Part shown: positions 23,870 to 38,329 of the stretch, piece after piece
Layout: every line of letters begins with the position of its first letter
Position numbering within the stretch: the first letter of the stretch is position 1
NCBI GenBank assembly: GCA_030533445.1
Contig: CM060080.1
Span: 24,225,552-24,289,551, forward strand
DNA from: Cyprinodon diabolis
Lineage: Eukaryota > Chordata > Actinopteri > Cyprinodontiformes > Cyprinodontidae
Reading direction: 5' to 3'
DNA: 64,000 nucleotides
The notes under the pieces: generated by a model
Databases searched by the model: none
Seen by the model: only the letters and a program-made list of their open reading frames with translations
What the model was told of the DNA's origin: nothing
Position numbers and translations under genes: made by a program

Positions 23870-26800
23870 TAAAATTTTACTTTCCCCAGAGATTGCTTCA
23901 CTACTCTGCTTCTTGTCCATCTCTGATGTACCACATAACAACAGGACTCTTACTGGAAGTCAGAGGTGTATAGACTAAAAAGTAATAGTGAGAGTACCAT
24001 CCCACTCTGGGTCTTTTGATGCGTCCTGTGGGAGCTGCTCCATCTTTTATCAGTCTCTGTTAAACAGAGCCTCGCCTCCTCAAAGAAAAACAGAGCAACA
24101 TAAAGTATCCCCCCAAAATACAAATCAGAGACCCACACCCCCTATTGAAAATACTCTGAGTATGAAGTGTCTGTCTGCTTCCCGTACTCCTGCAGCGGCT
24201 TCCTGCACTTGTTCATCTGCAGCTGATGAATAAAGTCGGAGGTCAACTTCTCTGTGACTTGTGGGGAAACGTCCCTAGTTGGTTCACACGAAACACCTGA
24301 CCTTTTCACATTTTTGCACTTGACCTCTCAGCTGGTGTGTGGTTCTAGAAGCACTTTCATAAAGTCTGAAGAGTTCAGAAGAAAGAAAAACTAAGATTCC
24401 AGACTTGGACTTCTCAAGTTTAACGCAATCTCTTTTCTTTTTCTTGTAGATTTGCATCAGCTGTGGAACAGATTGTTGCATGTTTAATAGCCATTTAGAT
24501 GTGCAAGATCTTTATTTTTGTATGACAAACAATGACTTTAATGAGCCATGGGCTTGTATCTGCAAAGTAAGTCCAGATCATCAGCCATTGCTCCCGGCTG
24601 TTTTATGGGGCTGGTTGATACAATGCTATCTTATTTTACTGTGGTCACATGTTTTAATCTTGTAAATCAGCTGCATATAATGATCATTCAACTGAGGCTA
24701 CTTAACCTCTTAGTTCCTAGGGAAACAACAGTGGTTAATCATGAATTTGTGGTGTGGAGAGTTTTTTTCTGCTGTCACTACATTCATACTTAGTATGAGG
24801 GGTTGCTGCAAAATCAACAACAGCATGCTAGTGGCTTTCACTTTCACTATAAGTGCATCTGAGAGAAATGAATCCTTTGGTAGAAAATCTTTAAACGTGT
24901 CTTCAATGTTTGCTAACTAGGATGAATTTGAAATCCATGTAGCTAACTTGGATGATATTAATCTGGATTTAAAATATTGATTAAAAGACTATCATTTAAT
25001 TATTTCCGTTCAATTTGCTTTTTTTCTAAGCCAAAACAAGGATTTGTTTTTGGTCCACTCTATAAATCCTCAAACTCAATGCTATTTCTGACATTTTGAA
25101 AAAGCTTCCTGGATGGGAAGCGAAATCTCTTCAAACTTGGGAACAGAGTCTAAGTGGATTATTTTTTTTAAACTTTTTTTGGAATGATTATGACCTGGAT
25201 GACTGGGAATCTTCACCAGCATCATTTAATTATCTAAGCTAAGGTTTAAAAGATTACATGTTTCTTGAACTGTAAAGCAAAAGGAAAATCTGACATGGTC
25301 TACAATTTTCATTTTTAAAAAATATAAGTCTGGAACAAATTCAGCTCTTTACTGTGATCACAGCAAAGTGGGTTTAGATTAAGGCACATTCAGTTAATAA
25401 CTATATCAGTCAGAATCCATACCTGAATTCAACTCGGAAACTGCAATCAGGCAAGAAGAAAAAATATGATCAAAAGAGGGATTAGTGTTTATTTAATCTT
25501 TAAATATGCAAAGTTGGTAGAGACAGATTTGCAGGTTTAGTTGCCTCAGAAGGTGTTTGTAGAACATATTGATTTGTTGGGTCTAAAAAAAAAAAGAAAA
25601 CAGCAAACATCTCAGTTTGTTATTTCATATTTCAATTCTAAAGGGAAATGAATGCTTTTCCAATTCCCTATATCAAAATAAGACAAAACAATCCAACTCC
25701 AGGTTATCCAAGCCTATTTAAACAAACAAGATCCATACATTTCTTTTGTACTGACACTGCACCAACGAAACTGATTTTATTTGAAAAGTTTTACAAGTGA
25801 AAGTTAAAAAAAACAGTATGCAGAGATACCCAAAGTGCCTTTTGAAGTAGAAAAAGGATAAATGTTCTGTCTTCTTAATACTTATTCCCTGTGTGTCAGA
25901 GTTCCCAAACACAACATCACGCTACCTCTCATCGGTGTGTATGGGACAGATTTACATGCTGCGAATATGCGTGGGAGAAGAGCTGCACTTGGAGGTTGCT
26001 CTGCTGAAGCAATCGCTTTAAATCACAATGTCGGATCACAATATACAGCTGGGCAGTTTGTATATTTAGTGATTTGCTGTAGGTGTTTGTTGGAAAGGTT
26101 TTCAAATATTCAGCTGAGGGATTTAAAGCTGTGGGAGAACAAAAACTAGCAAGAAGCTCTTTGACTGATTTTGTGTTAAAGTTACACAGCATATAGGTTT
26201 ACATGGGTTCAATGTTGATGAATCACCCTTACACAGTTCGTCTGCTGACTTTTATCAATTTATAATTATGTCTGGCGCTCCTCCAAAGAGTTTTGCTTTC
26301 CATCTTCGGAAAGTACATGGAACCATGACCTCCTTTTCTGTTGTCCAGATTACATAAAGTCTCTCAGAGATGCCCCCCTCCCTCTGTCCTTCTTTCTTGG
26401 TTACCTCGTCTCTCCTCCTGCACTCAATATTGCTGTGCTCACTGACAGACTGGGTTTAGCAATTGCACAACATATCACAGCGGTATATAATGCCACGAAA
26501 CATTTAAAGAGCTGTCACCAGGATAGCATTTTGTTGAAAAACAACAGGATGTGGTTTCAGTGGCTCTGTGAGCTGGAAAGGAGATTTGTTTGGGGAGACA
26601 GTGATTAAGAATAATGTCATCACATATTTGGAATGACATTTACTTACCCACTGCGTCTTTTCTTTCATCACCTCAGCTGGGATCTTAAGTTTGTACACTA
26701 AGGACGTTCCCATGGATCATTACAGACCGGGTTGGTACAGCTATAAGTGACAGGAAAGTAACTGGATGCAAAATAAATGGAGAAACAGTGGAGAGTTTTG

Positions 26801-29800
26801 GTTAAAGCTTTCATGTGATGGCTTAAACTTGCCTCACTGTTCTGCATTTTCTGCTTGTGTTTTACGGCATTCTGCAGATTTGACTCAGTTATCAGTATAT
26901 AATGAAACCATATTTTCAGGAACAGAATGAGGTTCTAAGTAGAGGATAATTGTTCTCTTTGTTCAATGTGAGTCACATCAACCTGGAAATAGATTTGTTC
27001 AGCCAGAAAATTCCTTAAACTGTAGTCAGAGATGAAAATCTTAAAGGATTTTTAACAGCTGGGTGGCTGTGAACTGTATCATTTGAAAATCAGGTGCATT
27101 TATGGACCATTTACTGTTCTCCCGGAATGACTCATTGTGAACACTTTGTAAAATACAGCTCAAATTCCCAGAATGTTTAAACTTTTTTTTAAAATCTTTT
27201 TTTGCAACCCATTCTGTAGTTAGATTAGTTATGATTTGACTTGTATGAAATACATTTAAACATTTCTACTGTTGAATCCATTGAGATGATAGGAATCTCC
27301 AATTATACGAACCCAGAATATTTTTTACAATGGTAATGATTTTTTTTTCTATTTAATTTGAACTTGTAGCTTTACATTCATCGTCTGACGAATATTCTGT
27401 GCTTGAACATTTCCTTTACATGAACGTAAAGAATTATGAACCTCAGTGAGAATCAGATTCTAAGGAGTAGTTTAAAAACCTTTTCAAAAAAGCCAAATTA
27501 CATGTTGCAAATCCACTTTGTGCTTTTTACAAATGGCTAAACTGCTGGTCTGGCATAATTAAACTACTTTTAATTTACTATTTTACCAGTTGGGTAGGCC
27601 TTTGTCCAATTTGACCAACAGACTGAACCACGGGAATGCAAGTGAAGTCAAGAAAGGACGTATTCATACCCCTAACATGAATAAGCTGTTTGGTTCAATG
27701 AGTGCATCCATTGCAGATGATGCATTTGCAAATGTTCATCTGAGCAAAGAGCAAGACATCTGGTCTTCAGATTGATGGTCAGATCAAACAAAAGATGGGG
27801 TTAAGAAAGAACAAAACAAACCAAACATACAGAAAAAGCCTTCAGCCCTGAAATACCACCCCAGCTTATAAACATGGTGGTGTAAATGTAAAATTTTTTT
27901 TAGGGAAATGTTTTTAAGTAAGTGGGCCAGATAACCTAATTGCAGTAATGGGCATCAGTACAAAAGTGTCAGAAACTCAGAACGTAGGACCTAGATCTCA
28001 GACGAGACAGAGAGTTAGCGCTCATAAGCGTTTCTTGAAAAAGCTGCTCATCAGCTGGGCCGGGTTCACTGGATGCACTGCGGGGATGGAGACCCAGATC
28101 AGTGACTTCTGAAAAACTAGAATGGGGAACAACTATGAGCTTGAGAGCCAACAACTTGGCAAAGTTCAGTCTGAGATCAGAAGGAGTGAAGTCCAGAGGG
28201 GTGGAACTGAGCTGGTACCAGCTATTCAGGGGAGGAAAGGGAGCTGCCAGAGCACGCAGAGAACAAGCGATCCATGAGGGATTATCCAAGCCGCAGTCAG
28301 AAGACGGGTCTGAGGTCGGCAACAGGTGAAATCCAGGTAACAGTTCAGAAATATAGATAAAACAGAGTAGAACAGGGGAGACTCAGGAAAAACTCTGGAG
28401 TCGGGGGGCAGAAAGAGGTCAGGATCAGACATAACTATACACACACAAGAACGCTAGAATTAAACTCGCTATAAACTTGAATAATCTGGCACCACGGGCT
28501 GGGAACCAGGGGAATAAATAGCAGAAGAAACAGGTGAATCTGATCAGAGATAATTGGGGTGGGGTGGGGCAAACCAGATTAGAGGAGGAGGAGTAAAACC
28601 CAATCTATGGTGCCAAGATCATGACAAAAAGGGAAACACATGAAAATAAAAAAAACATCAGGCACTCTGCAGGGAAACATGGGGTTTGGCACCAGTGGAT
28701 TTTTTGGAAAACAGTTTGAAACAGTAAAGAGGGTAGAAATGGTTAGCGAGCAAAAACATCCATGGAGGTAGCTAAGAACAGATTGACGGAGACCGTCCCA
28801 CCTGAAAGTACTGAAGGTCACCGCACCCCCCCCCCCCCCCCCCCCCAAAAGCCCATCGGCCCATTTTGGGCTGAAAGTTTTGTAGCTTGCACCATCAGAG
28901 AGCTCCACCAGTGTTAAAATACTTGATAAAACATAACTGTTTCCCAAATCTGATGTTAACATTCATGTTTTACATGGGAGGGAGCAAGGCATGCCAACTT
29001 CTTTGCCTTGCCATTTGCCTTTGCAGACCAAAATTAGAAAACAGAACTTTGCATAACCTAAATTCAATAAGCTTAGACTTAAAATTAGACAAACTTTATT
29101 GTCATTTTGTATGCACAAAATGTATACAAAACAAAATGTCATTGCATCTGCTATTGACACTATGATTTTGCAGCTGTAATAACAGTACCAAAATGTAAAA
29201 CAGAAATCGTGCAGACAGGACTTCTAAAAAAGTTTTCCTCCGCTATTTGTCAGTGTTTTGACCTTCCTCTGTCATTTCCTTTTAAAAGGCGCAAGAACCT
29301 TCACTACACTTTGCTTTGTTTACAAGTAAGAGTTCAGTTGAAAAAGCTGCTACTGCAGCAAGTGGTCAGTAAATAAGGCGACCAAAGGACTTTCCTAGTA
29401 TCAATACAGCCTTACTAATGCATTCCTAAGACAGCTGAAAATTGTAAATTCCCTTGTAAATATCCTTCATCCCTATATAGAAACTGGAAAAGATTAAACC
29501 ATTAGAAATACTTTATATTTGTGACAGTAGGGGACATGAACTATATTTTAGACTCACCTAAGTGTTTTTAGAGTAAGTCTCTAACGAAGGATATGCTGTA
29601 AGGACTGTGAAGATGGGAACTTTAGAGAGGTATATATTTGCACAAAACAGGAGGAATGATATAAATGCATACAACTTGGACTGAAGGAAATAAAGATTCT
29701 CCTCAGGCCTTTGGTTGCCATCATGGTTCCCATTATTTGTTGCACCATGTGGTTGCTGTTTATGTCCAGCAGAGGTAATCTGCTCTGTATATCAACGCAA

Positions 29801-32800
29801 TGTTTTTTGCCCAAGAAATGGCTTCTTCTTGGGAAAATGGCTGCAGCACAGAGCTTGGCAGAACCAAAGCGACAGCTTGACTTTGTTAAAAGCATAACGA
29901 AAACAGAGAAGCTGCACAAAGGCTTCCTCAGGTGGTTCTTTATTGAAGAGAGGGTTTTCTGTTGTTTTACTGAAACATCATTTAAGCAGATGTAAAGCAT
30001 AATGTGAAATGTTGTGATGACAGCCTGGGAAGTGGTTGATTTAGTGTTTGAATCTATAAACTCTAAGGTCTTCTTTTTGTTCATAAAACCCAAAGTTTAA
30101 TCAAAGAGGCTTTCTGATTCTTCACTTGTTGTCGAAAACCAATGTTAGGAGTTTATGGCCACTTATAAATGCCAAATGAATATGTTAAGCATTAAGTTTT
30201 GCCTCAAGTGTGATTTACCTTTTAATAACACCAAGATTCTTTAACACAAGAGCTCAGTTATCCTCAAAGTTTCATACAGAAAAAGAGCATTGGGTGGGAA
30301 AACATGTTTAAGGTAATACTTAGCATGTATAATACACAGAGGATATTGATGTTGTCAATTACTCCACAGAGCCCCACTTTAACATTACATCTGTAAGCAT
30401 ATATTCTCATAAAAAAGGAGGTTATTGTGCCTTACTACACAGTGATAAATCAGGGTCAGATAAAAAAAATGAAAACAAAGACAAACATGTAAGAAAGAAG
30501 AATTGAGGAAATAAAAGCCCAGACATAATTAATTAGAAAAGACCACTTCAGTTGAAGGGAGCCAGTAAATTACAAACAAATGTAATAATTTATTGGCTTT
30601 TTGTAACTGTAAACAGGAAGATTATCATCTTGGTTTTAAAATCCTTTAAAAAATGCATCCAGAGTCTATCTCGTTCACATGTTTTGTGGCTTTCAGGCTG
30701 TGTCGATGGCTTGCATGACTATTGCGAGTAACTTAGAGCAAATTCTTGGAAGCAACGACTTCTGTTCACACACAAACACAGTTATGGTTTTTATGAGATG
30801 ATCGATGACAGTGAGGAAGGAGATTGTCATTTTTTAAATGTAATGTGGTCAGGGAGATTGCTATGTTCTCAGACCAATAGATGTTAGATGTTAACTCTGT
30901 TTCTCACTTTATCAAACTGTGATGGAGGTTGAGCAATGAATCTCGAGATCCAGTCCAGGCCTCTCTTATCTTTGGCTCTTCTCCTTTTCTCTGTTATTCT
31001 TATCCCTTCAAAATACTGTTCAACACTTGAGGAAAAGGCATGGTTTATCTTCAGCTCTGCTCAGGTCACCCGTTACTTCAAACTTACAGAGATCCCCTTT
31101 ATCTTTCACCATCATGGGTGGGTGGAGTGCTGCATGAATGATTGTATTTTATCAGAAAATTCCAAAGGAACATAACAGGATGCAACATCTTGACATGCAA
31201 ACATTTAAACCCTACGTTTACAGCTCGCTATTAAGTAAAGTGTGATGTGTTTAATGAAAAGGGAGTACTAGATGAGTAAAGGGAGGGATTTTTGGAAATA
31301 GGATAAGAGTTCAGGGCAGCGGCCTGCTTGAATAATAGCCATTTAAATGTCAAATAGTTAGCAGTTAAAGTGACATAGTAATTTAGTTTTGGTTTTTGAT
31401 AAACAAAACATGTATATTCATAGCGGCTCATTCTTGAAACAGTTACTTGTTTAGAGACGCAACAGGCGAGCATCACAGATGTGTTTCTTTTACACCCATG
31501 TAAATATATATAAAACAGAGATCCAACATTTCTGAGAAAAACTTCACCAACTTTCACGAAAGAGGATAAATGAACTGGTAAGGTGAAAACTTCAGCAACC
31601 CTTAAAGTACAGGAACGCACTTTACTTCAGACCCGTGCATCTTGGTCTGTGGCCTTCTTCAAGGCCACACAAATATGGAGTTATTTGTCAGTCAGACGCC
31701 AAAAAATGTATGAACAATACTCATTCTGTTAAAAAGTCACAAACCACCATCATGATACCACTGATGTGATTGTTGCATAAATGTGGCAAGCCCATCCTTC
31801 TTCTCACACAGTATAAGAAGGCATTTTTAGTCCTTTCAATGAGTTTCCAGAATGTCTCAGGGTCTTTTGAATAGAAAACCTTTAAATGGATGTGTCAGAA
31901 ATCATCCATATATCTCCCCCTCTCTTTACCATCACCAGTGAATAAAGCACTGAGGTAATTGAACTGTCCTGCTGGAAGCAAGGGTTGGCTTGTCTTGAAG
32001 ATGAGAACAGAACACCATCATCTGACCCTGAGGTTCTCAAACAAGACACTGTCCTATTTAGGACTATGCCTTGAGATCTTGTTTATAAACATCACAGACG
32101 GAATCTGTGACAAAGGGCTGCCAGTTAAAATAAAAACACTTTTCATTTCCAAATAAAGATTTATTTGCATAATTTGAACACATTTGGAATTTCTCATGTT
32201 TACATAGTAAATGTGTCTGCAAATGTTTTTATAATGCTGGAACATTCAATACAGAAATTCATATAGAGCACAGATTTATGTCTTAGAGTGAGTTTTGTTA
32301 AACTTGGCAACATCCTCATCAGTACAAAGAAAAAAGACATTAATGTTTTATTGGTTCTGAAGTCTCTTTTTTCTTAGTTTTTAATTCTTTACTGCTTTGG
32401 CATCCACCTCCCAAGCGTGACAGCGGGTAAGACAGAACATTGAAACGGCTGACGAAGACGTGTTAAAGGCGACCTCAGAAGGATTAGAACATTACGTTTT
32501 TCTGTTTCGTTTTTTGGGCCGCCCTGCCGTGTTCCAGGAAAGACGAGTTTGTCTGGGAGATGTTGTACCGTTTACTCAAAGCCACAGAGACTCCCCCTTT
32601 TTACCCCTTTTCAGCTTTTCCCCTCCCTTCTTTAGTACATCCTCGTCCTTCTCCAGCTCCATCTTCCAACCATCTGCTTGTGTCCTTCATTGCCATATTA
32701 AATACACTCCTTCCTCTTATATCAGTGGCTTCGTGGGCTGCTTTCCATCTTCCCTCTTTGTGTCTCAGTGCACACTCCAAACGCAGCAGCCTGGGGTGAG

Positions 32801-33400
32801 GAGCTGTTTCTTATTCCCTGTCAGACTGATCTCAACTGGGCTGCAGCCTAATGAATAATTTCCTGTGTGATATAGTGAGAAAATCACTTTCAGAGTTTTT
32901 GTAGAACACTCCCTTGCAGTATGCATCTCTTATGCCCTCCTCTCTGTTCTCCTTGAACTTGTGAAGGAGCTAGATGCATAAAACTGTGTGCAAAAGCTCC
33001 CAAATGCAGTACCATGCTAAGAATTTGTTCACCTTAAACATTTTGTCACATTACTATCACAGGCATTATAGTATTCCATTGAGATGTTACAAACCAACAC
33101 AAACAAGAACATGCTTGTGAGTCAAAATAAAAATTATACATGGTTTTTCACAAAAAAAGTCAAAAGTATGCAGATGCATTTAACCCCCTGGCTATGTGCC
33201 TAAGACACAGAAATCACAGTAGCAGTTTTTTGGGCAATGTCTCTACCAACTTAACTGTAATTACTTACTGTAATTGATACATTTTTGCCCAATCTATTCT
33301 GCAAAATATATTAGGCCCGGTCAGATCGGGTGGAGATTGTCTATCAACATTAGTTCTTATGTTTTTCCACAGTTTTATTGATTGTCTGGGCGAATATCAT
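23870..33400. other. Gene-poor intergenic stretch with decayed repeats
   Basis: No supported gene. A short L2-type fragment occurs at about 24786-24826 (TTAGTATGAGGGGTTGCTGC). The 27960-28640 stretch looks like part of a fish repeat (ends in GATCATGACAAAAAGGG). A run of 21 C lies at 28826-28846. The 170-codon - strand frame at 29581-30093 has no recognisable features and is probably chance. Confidence 0.4.
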
Positions 33401-33559
33401 TTTACTCTAAATACCATTGCATCTTTGGGTGGTTCCACTGCTAATAGGTAAACCTCTGAGACAAGATTATTTTTCAGCTTCTTATAGTTTTTCTTTCAGT
33501 TTTGATGTTTCTTTAGTTTCTAACAGCTTTCCACAAGCGCTCATGATGTTCACTGGTAG

Positions 33560-34110
33560 CATTTTGTACTTGTACTCATCGTCTCCTTCTTCATCGAGGA
33601 CCAGGTGGTGGAAGCAGCAGTCTCAGAAGGATCTCCCAGACTTCCCTCTCCACAGGCACCTCCTTCAGGTCTGCTGGGGGAAGACTGAGGTGCTCTTGGG
33701 CCAGCCAAGAGACATAAGCCCCATTTATATTACCCTTTTGAAACCGTCCTGAGAAATGGCATCAACAGGTGCGACCTGGGATCATGCAGAGACCGAGGCT
33801 CTCATTGAAATTTGGGCGGAGGACGCTATCCTGGCACATAAGTTCCTGAATGTTATGGGTGCAGGCCTTGTTGTCTGCATAGCTCCTGCCTTGAGAGGTG
33901 TATTATCATGGACTGCCGATAGAAGGGAAGGAACCGTGCTAGTGTCATGTTTAAATGGTTGTAAGGAACCAATGGGGCAATAGTCCCTCCAAGGTTTCAT
34001 GGGTTGTCCCCTGGGCCTCCTTTTGGTGGGATGTGCCTGGAATACCTACAAAGGGAGTGGGGATACTTTGGGGATATTTGCTAACCATCTTAGCTGCCTG
34101 CTTTAGTTGG
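33560..34110 (+). repeat. Teleost LINE-like repeat interrupted by another element
   Basis: The left part (GAAGCAGCAGTCTCAGAAGG, CCCAGACTTCCCTCTCC) and the right part (CCTGGGCCTCCTTTTGGTGG, GATGTGCCTGGAATACCTAC) match successive blocks of one common fish repeat. About 255 bp, from roughly 33720 to 33980, interrupt it. The motif at 63541-63604 belongs to the same family. Confidence 0.55.
33756..33983 (+). pseudogene. Myb/SANT-like domain fragment, transposon-derived
   Basis: A 75-codon frame whose N-terminus, TWDHAETEALIEIWAEDAIL, resembles the trihelix/SANT-like domain (W...ET.ALI.IW.D..I) found in Harbinger-associated Myb-like proteins. The rest (from KFLNVMGAGL) does not continue the domain. 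It lies in the segment that interrupts the surrounding LINE-like repeat, so it probably arrived as cargo of a nested element. Confidence 0.35.
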
Positions 34111-34328
34111 GTAGGAGAAGTGGCTCTTGTCCAAGCCTCCTCTGAATGATTAAGCCCATCACCCTATCTCTAAGAGAGTGCCCATAGAGACACACTCCGT
34201 TTTGTCCACCCTGTGGAGAAATCTAATTTCAGCCACTTGTATCCAAGTAGCATTTTGTGTGTAGACCAAAAAGTTAAATTTAGGGAGTGTATTCACACTG
34301 CTGGTCCAAGAATTCCTCCCAGCAAATA

Positions 34329-34375
34329 CCATTCCATACCATACCATACCATACCATACCATACCCTACCATAGT
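34329..34375. repeat. (CCATA)n microsatellite
   Basis: About nine pentamer units with minor variants, next to an AT-rich LINE/SINE-like tail. Confidence 0.9.
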
Positions 34376-34390
34376 ATGCCATACCATGCC

Positions 34391-34545
34391 AATTTTATTT
34401 ATAAAACACTTTCAACACCCAATAAGACCAAAGTGCTATACACAATCATAAATACAAATAATCACAAAAACAATAAAGTGGTGTATAAAAGCAGTGACAA
34501 AACAGTAGTAAAAAAAGCAATAATAAAACAATAAAAACAACACGC
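34391..34545. repeat. Interspersed repeat tail
   Basis: AATTTTATTTATAAAACACT followed by CCAAAGTGCTATACACAA is a motif I know from fish retrotransposon ends. Class uncertain. Confidence 0.4.
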
Positions 34546-35626
34546 AAAGACAAAGTCAACATCTCACATTTTCTTAAAAGCCAAGGAAAATAAATGGGTC
34601 TTAAGAAGAGATTTAAATTAGAATGTGAAGAGGCCTGTCTAACGGCCAAGGGAAGGTCAAATGATTAAACGTAGAAATGTACTCCTTCTGTCAGGACCAT
34701 TTGCATTTATCCACAGACTTTTAGACCGGGCCAAATAACATAGTCATAACATATCGTTATGACTGGATTTCAGGGGTAGTATTGCTTTAGTACAGAGTTT
34801 TTCTGATTGTCATTTTACTTTTGTTTCAAATGTTAGTTTTGCACCTGTGCTTACTTTGTCATCTTTTTTATTACCCTTCCCCTCATGCAGTAAAGCAGGG
34901 TTCTGCACTGCAAGCAAACCACTCCAGGTAAGTAACCATGCCAGCATATGGTTCCATGGTCTATTTTGGGTCCTGGACTGGGTTCAAATGCCATGATCCA
35001 CCCCTTAAACTGGACCTTGGGACAAATTAAGCAACCCTGAGTATCCTTTGACCAAAGTATTAGCTTCATAAGAGATACTAAAGGATTTTTCCAGTCAATA
35101 TACAGTCTCTGGCATTTAAGAAAACAGATCTGATACTTACTTGATCAAAAATATTTTTGGTTCTCTGATGTATAACCTATTCTAGAGGGTTGGATGTAGC
35201 ATTGTCCTTGCCAGTAACTCCATGACTTGTAAAACTGCTGCGCCAAAGTGGTCTGCTTTTACTTCCAAAGCCTGGAGGGAGGATGTTTAATTTTGCAGCC
35301 GTGCAATATTGCCAGTAGCTTTTCAGGGGCTAAACCTGCAAGTTACAGGTAAAACATCCCCTGGTGGTTACAGTGTTGCTTTAAAAGCATTCAAAAGCAA
35401 TGTGAAAGCAGCCTTTATTTGCTTACTCGCCCACCATGCATCTGCAAACGTCTGCATGGAGTCTGCTCACATTCAAGACGGAAACTGTGTAAACAGGTGC
35501 AGTGTTTTTTTTTTGTTTTTGTTTTTTACCACACTCCTCAACTAGAAAGTACTTCTTGCCAGGAATGAGTATTTATACCAAACTGATTTAAATGACAATG
35601 GCGCAGGGAACCCATCTAGACTCTGG

Positions 35627-36018
35627 CTGTGTCTGAATGTCTGCCCTAACCACTATGTAGGGCCGATGTAGTGGTTACACCATTTTAGATGAGGGTCCAA
35701 ATGTCTATTGGATGAAAAAATAGCGGACTCTAACTTTCCCAAAATGAGCTTAAAAAGTGGTGATCATCTAGAGAAGCAGATATATCCCAAAATGCTTTGT
35801 GAGAGGTCTCCTCGCAAAGCATCATGGGATTTGTTGTAGCATCAGTAAATAACAAAGTTGCCACAGGCACCATGCCAGGAGGCAGAGTAACCTGACCAAG
35901 GTGGAGCAAAAAGTAGTGATCCTCTGTCCGAACGGTTATTTCACTTAGTTCACTATAAAGTCCCCGCTCTATATAGTGATTTAGGGATTTAGGGGTTAGG
36001 GCAGACGTTCAGACACAG
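35627..36018 (+). mobile_element. Palindromic MITE family M, full-length copy
   Basis: 392 bp bounded by CTGTGTCTGAATGTCTGCCC and its reverse complement (GGGCAGACGTTCAGACACAG at the right end, one mismatch). The centre has a second inverted repeat, ATCCCAAAATGCTTTG and CAAAGCATCATGGGAT. No coding capacity. Other copies: 19017, 51480 and 58156. Confidence 0.85.
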
Positions 36019-38325
36019 TCTTTGTTTCTGTTTTGTTTTCGTAAAGCAATGAGGTAAACTTGTCTATGGTGGTGTGGGAAATGAAGGCATTTTAAATGAA
36101 AAATGCAGGAGTCCCATAACCATGAAGACTGAAATGTACTCCGAGACTTTGCCAAGCTCACAGCATGCGCTCAGTTTGCTTAAGTAGGCTGAGCCACTTA
36201 TACGGGGGCCTTTAGTCACATCTTACCAGATTCCTCTACATTTGACTTCTTTAAACAACAGCTTCCTTCTTATTACTCTCACATAAAGAATAGTTTTTTT
36301 GCCTTCTCCATGTCAGTTAAATTTTTTTATTTCAAGAGAGTAACTCATTTGCAGTGACCAAAGCACACTGCCATAAATCTCATATCTGTATGAAATTTCC
36401 AGCATTAGTTAATGGCCAACTAGACCTCTCTAAACAGATGCACACTTTCTAAAACATGTAACCCGCTCCTTGTCACGTAACATCTCCATCTGGGTTTGTG
36501 GACTGCCCCGCTCCCAGCTTGTGGGACTCTGCAGAAATTCCTCAGGAGCCCATCTAGTGTGTGTTTGTTGTACAGGCAAAATAGAAAGGCGGCAGTGTGT
36601 GCAGAGTGCCGAGTATGTTTTCACATGAGGGGGTGCTGAGTGTGTTCGGCATCATTTAACAGGTGGCTCCATATCAATTCAAAATCCTCTCAGCGGAGGA
36701 AACACTCCTTCGACTCCCAGGTTGCATTCTGACTTCTTTTTATTTCTGCACTATAATGGCATTTGTCTCGCCTTTTTTTTATCCCACCCCCAGACACTTC
36801 ATTTGAACTCTCTTTCCTAATTGCAGCTTTCCCTTTGTCCCATTGGTTTGTTTGGCTTGGCTGCCAGCCCAGATTAATACACATTCTGGTCCCCAACCAT
36901 CAAACCCATTTGGGAGGCTATTTTCCTTCATGCATGTTGAGTGTTTCACCCACTCACTTATCATCTATGTATCACTCCATTTAAACAGAGGTCTCCAGCA
37001 GCCGGGCCAAGCAATGAGCCAGAAAAAGAACATACCACATGGAAAGCTTAATTTGTTTCCTCTCACCACTTATCTTACAGAGATGTCACAAAGCTTTTCA
37101 AGAAAATTAGTTAAAGATTGCTGCTCCCCTGTCTCATTTCAGTGATATATTTGGAATTTTTCCTTAAAAACTGGTTCTATTTTCCTCTCCCTAAAAGACG
37201 CTAATGACAAATAATCACACCCAATATTCTCCTTTGCGTGTCAGACTATACAAATACATTAGCTGGAATGTTGAATATGCCAGAAATATACGTTTTTTTT
37301 TTTTTTCCGCCAAACTCAGTTCTACTTTTCAGCTCTTGTATTTCTAAGACTAGGTCCAAATATGCCTCAAGATCTTTTATTTTTTTTTTTTCCAGGGAAT
37401 CCTATTCCACAAGTTTCTAACCATTTATCAAACAGTGGTTTGGCTGCACAGGTTCTGGCATCAAGCTGTGGCTTTTGTTAGTTGTTTCTAAATCCAGTGT
37501 TAGATATCCCCGGCTTTTGTGGAATTCCATTTCTCCATCTTAGTCATTTCCTTGCTGTGAGCATACCATTTCCCATGTATTATAGTTGGAATACCAACGA
37601 GCAAGGCCTGCTCACATCTCATTAGTGCATTGACAAATGAACAACCCATGTCCAACTCCAACAATATTTCTGCTTTTCTACACTGGATATTTTATTTTCT
37701 TGACTGATTCCTCATTTAATCCTGTTTTTTGCTTAAACATTTGCAAGGTCTTTCCAAAAGAGTTTTTCCACATTTCTAATGTTAGAGGCATCTTTTATTA
37801 CTTGACCCATAGAAAATAGCGTATGAAGCGCTAGCAGGAGATTTTGTTTTTTTATTTAATGAAAATCTGAAAAATGTGCTAGGTTTGTATTCAGGCCTGT
37901 TTCACCTTGACAACTGTTAATACAATCCAGCAAAACCAGCTGCATTTAAGACACATATCATTAGTCATTAGAGTCCAACTTAGTGTTATATAATTTCAAT
38001 ATAGTTATTCTGTGAAGAGCTCAGTTTTTAATGGAAATTATTGGTAAACATAGTATCAATGAATGTTATATTTACCTTTATAACAAAGAAAGAGCATTGC
38101 CCAACTGGAAAGTGACCAAAATATGAATGTCCATCTACTGTAAACTATTACTAAGGGAGGCAGCAAAGTGGCCTGTAGTAACTCTGGAGGGATATACACA
38201 GCTCCAATGAGATGATCTGCCAATCACTATCTGCTTTATTCCCCAGAATTTTGGCCGTTATTGAAAATTGGTTGAAAGGAAGACATAAAAAAACCCAACA
38301 AAACACAAAACGTTAGAGGTCATGT
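36019..38325. other. Intergenic, no gene seen
   Basis: A relatively GC-balanced stretch at about 36430-36990 gives overlapping short frames on both strands, none resembling a family. It could be a conserved non-coding element, but nothing here proves that. Confidence 0.35.
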
Positions 38326-38329
38326 TCTG

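Noticed and set aside
27590..27775. 61-codon + strand frame
   Set aside because: The following sequence (TCAGATCAAACAAAAGATG ... AACATGGTGGTG) looks like a decayed Tc1 element, so this is likely part of a relic rather than an exon.
29581..30093. 170-codon frame on the - strand
   Set aside because: Low-complexity mix of residues, no motif or family, no splice or promoter context, and competing frames on the other strand. Probably chance.
34159..34362. Frame beginning with a repeated WYGMV-type motif
   Set aside because: Translation of the (CCATA)n microsatellite.
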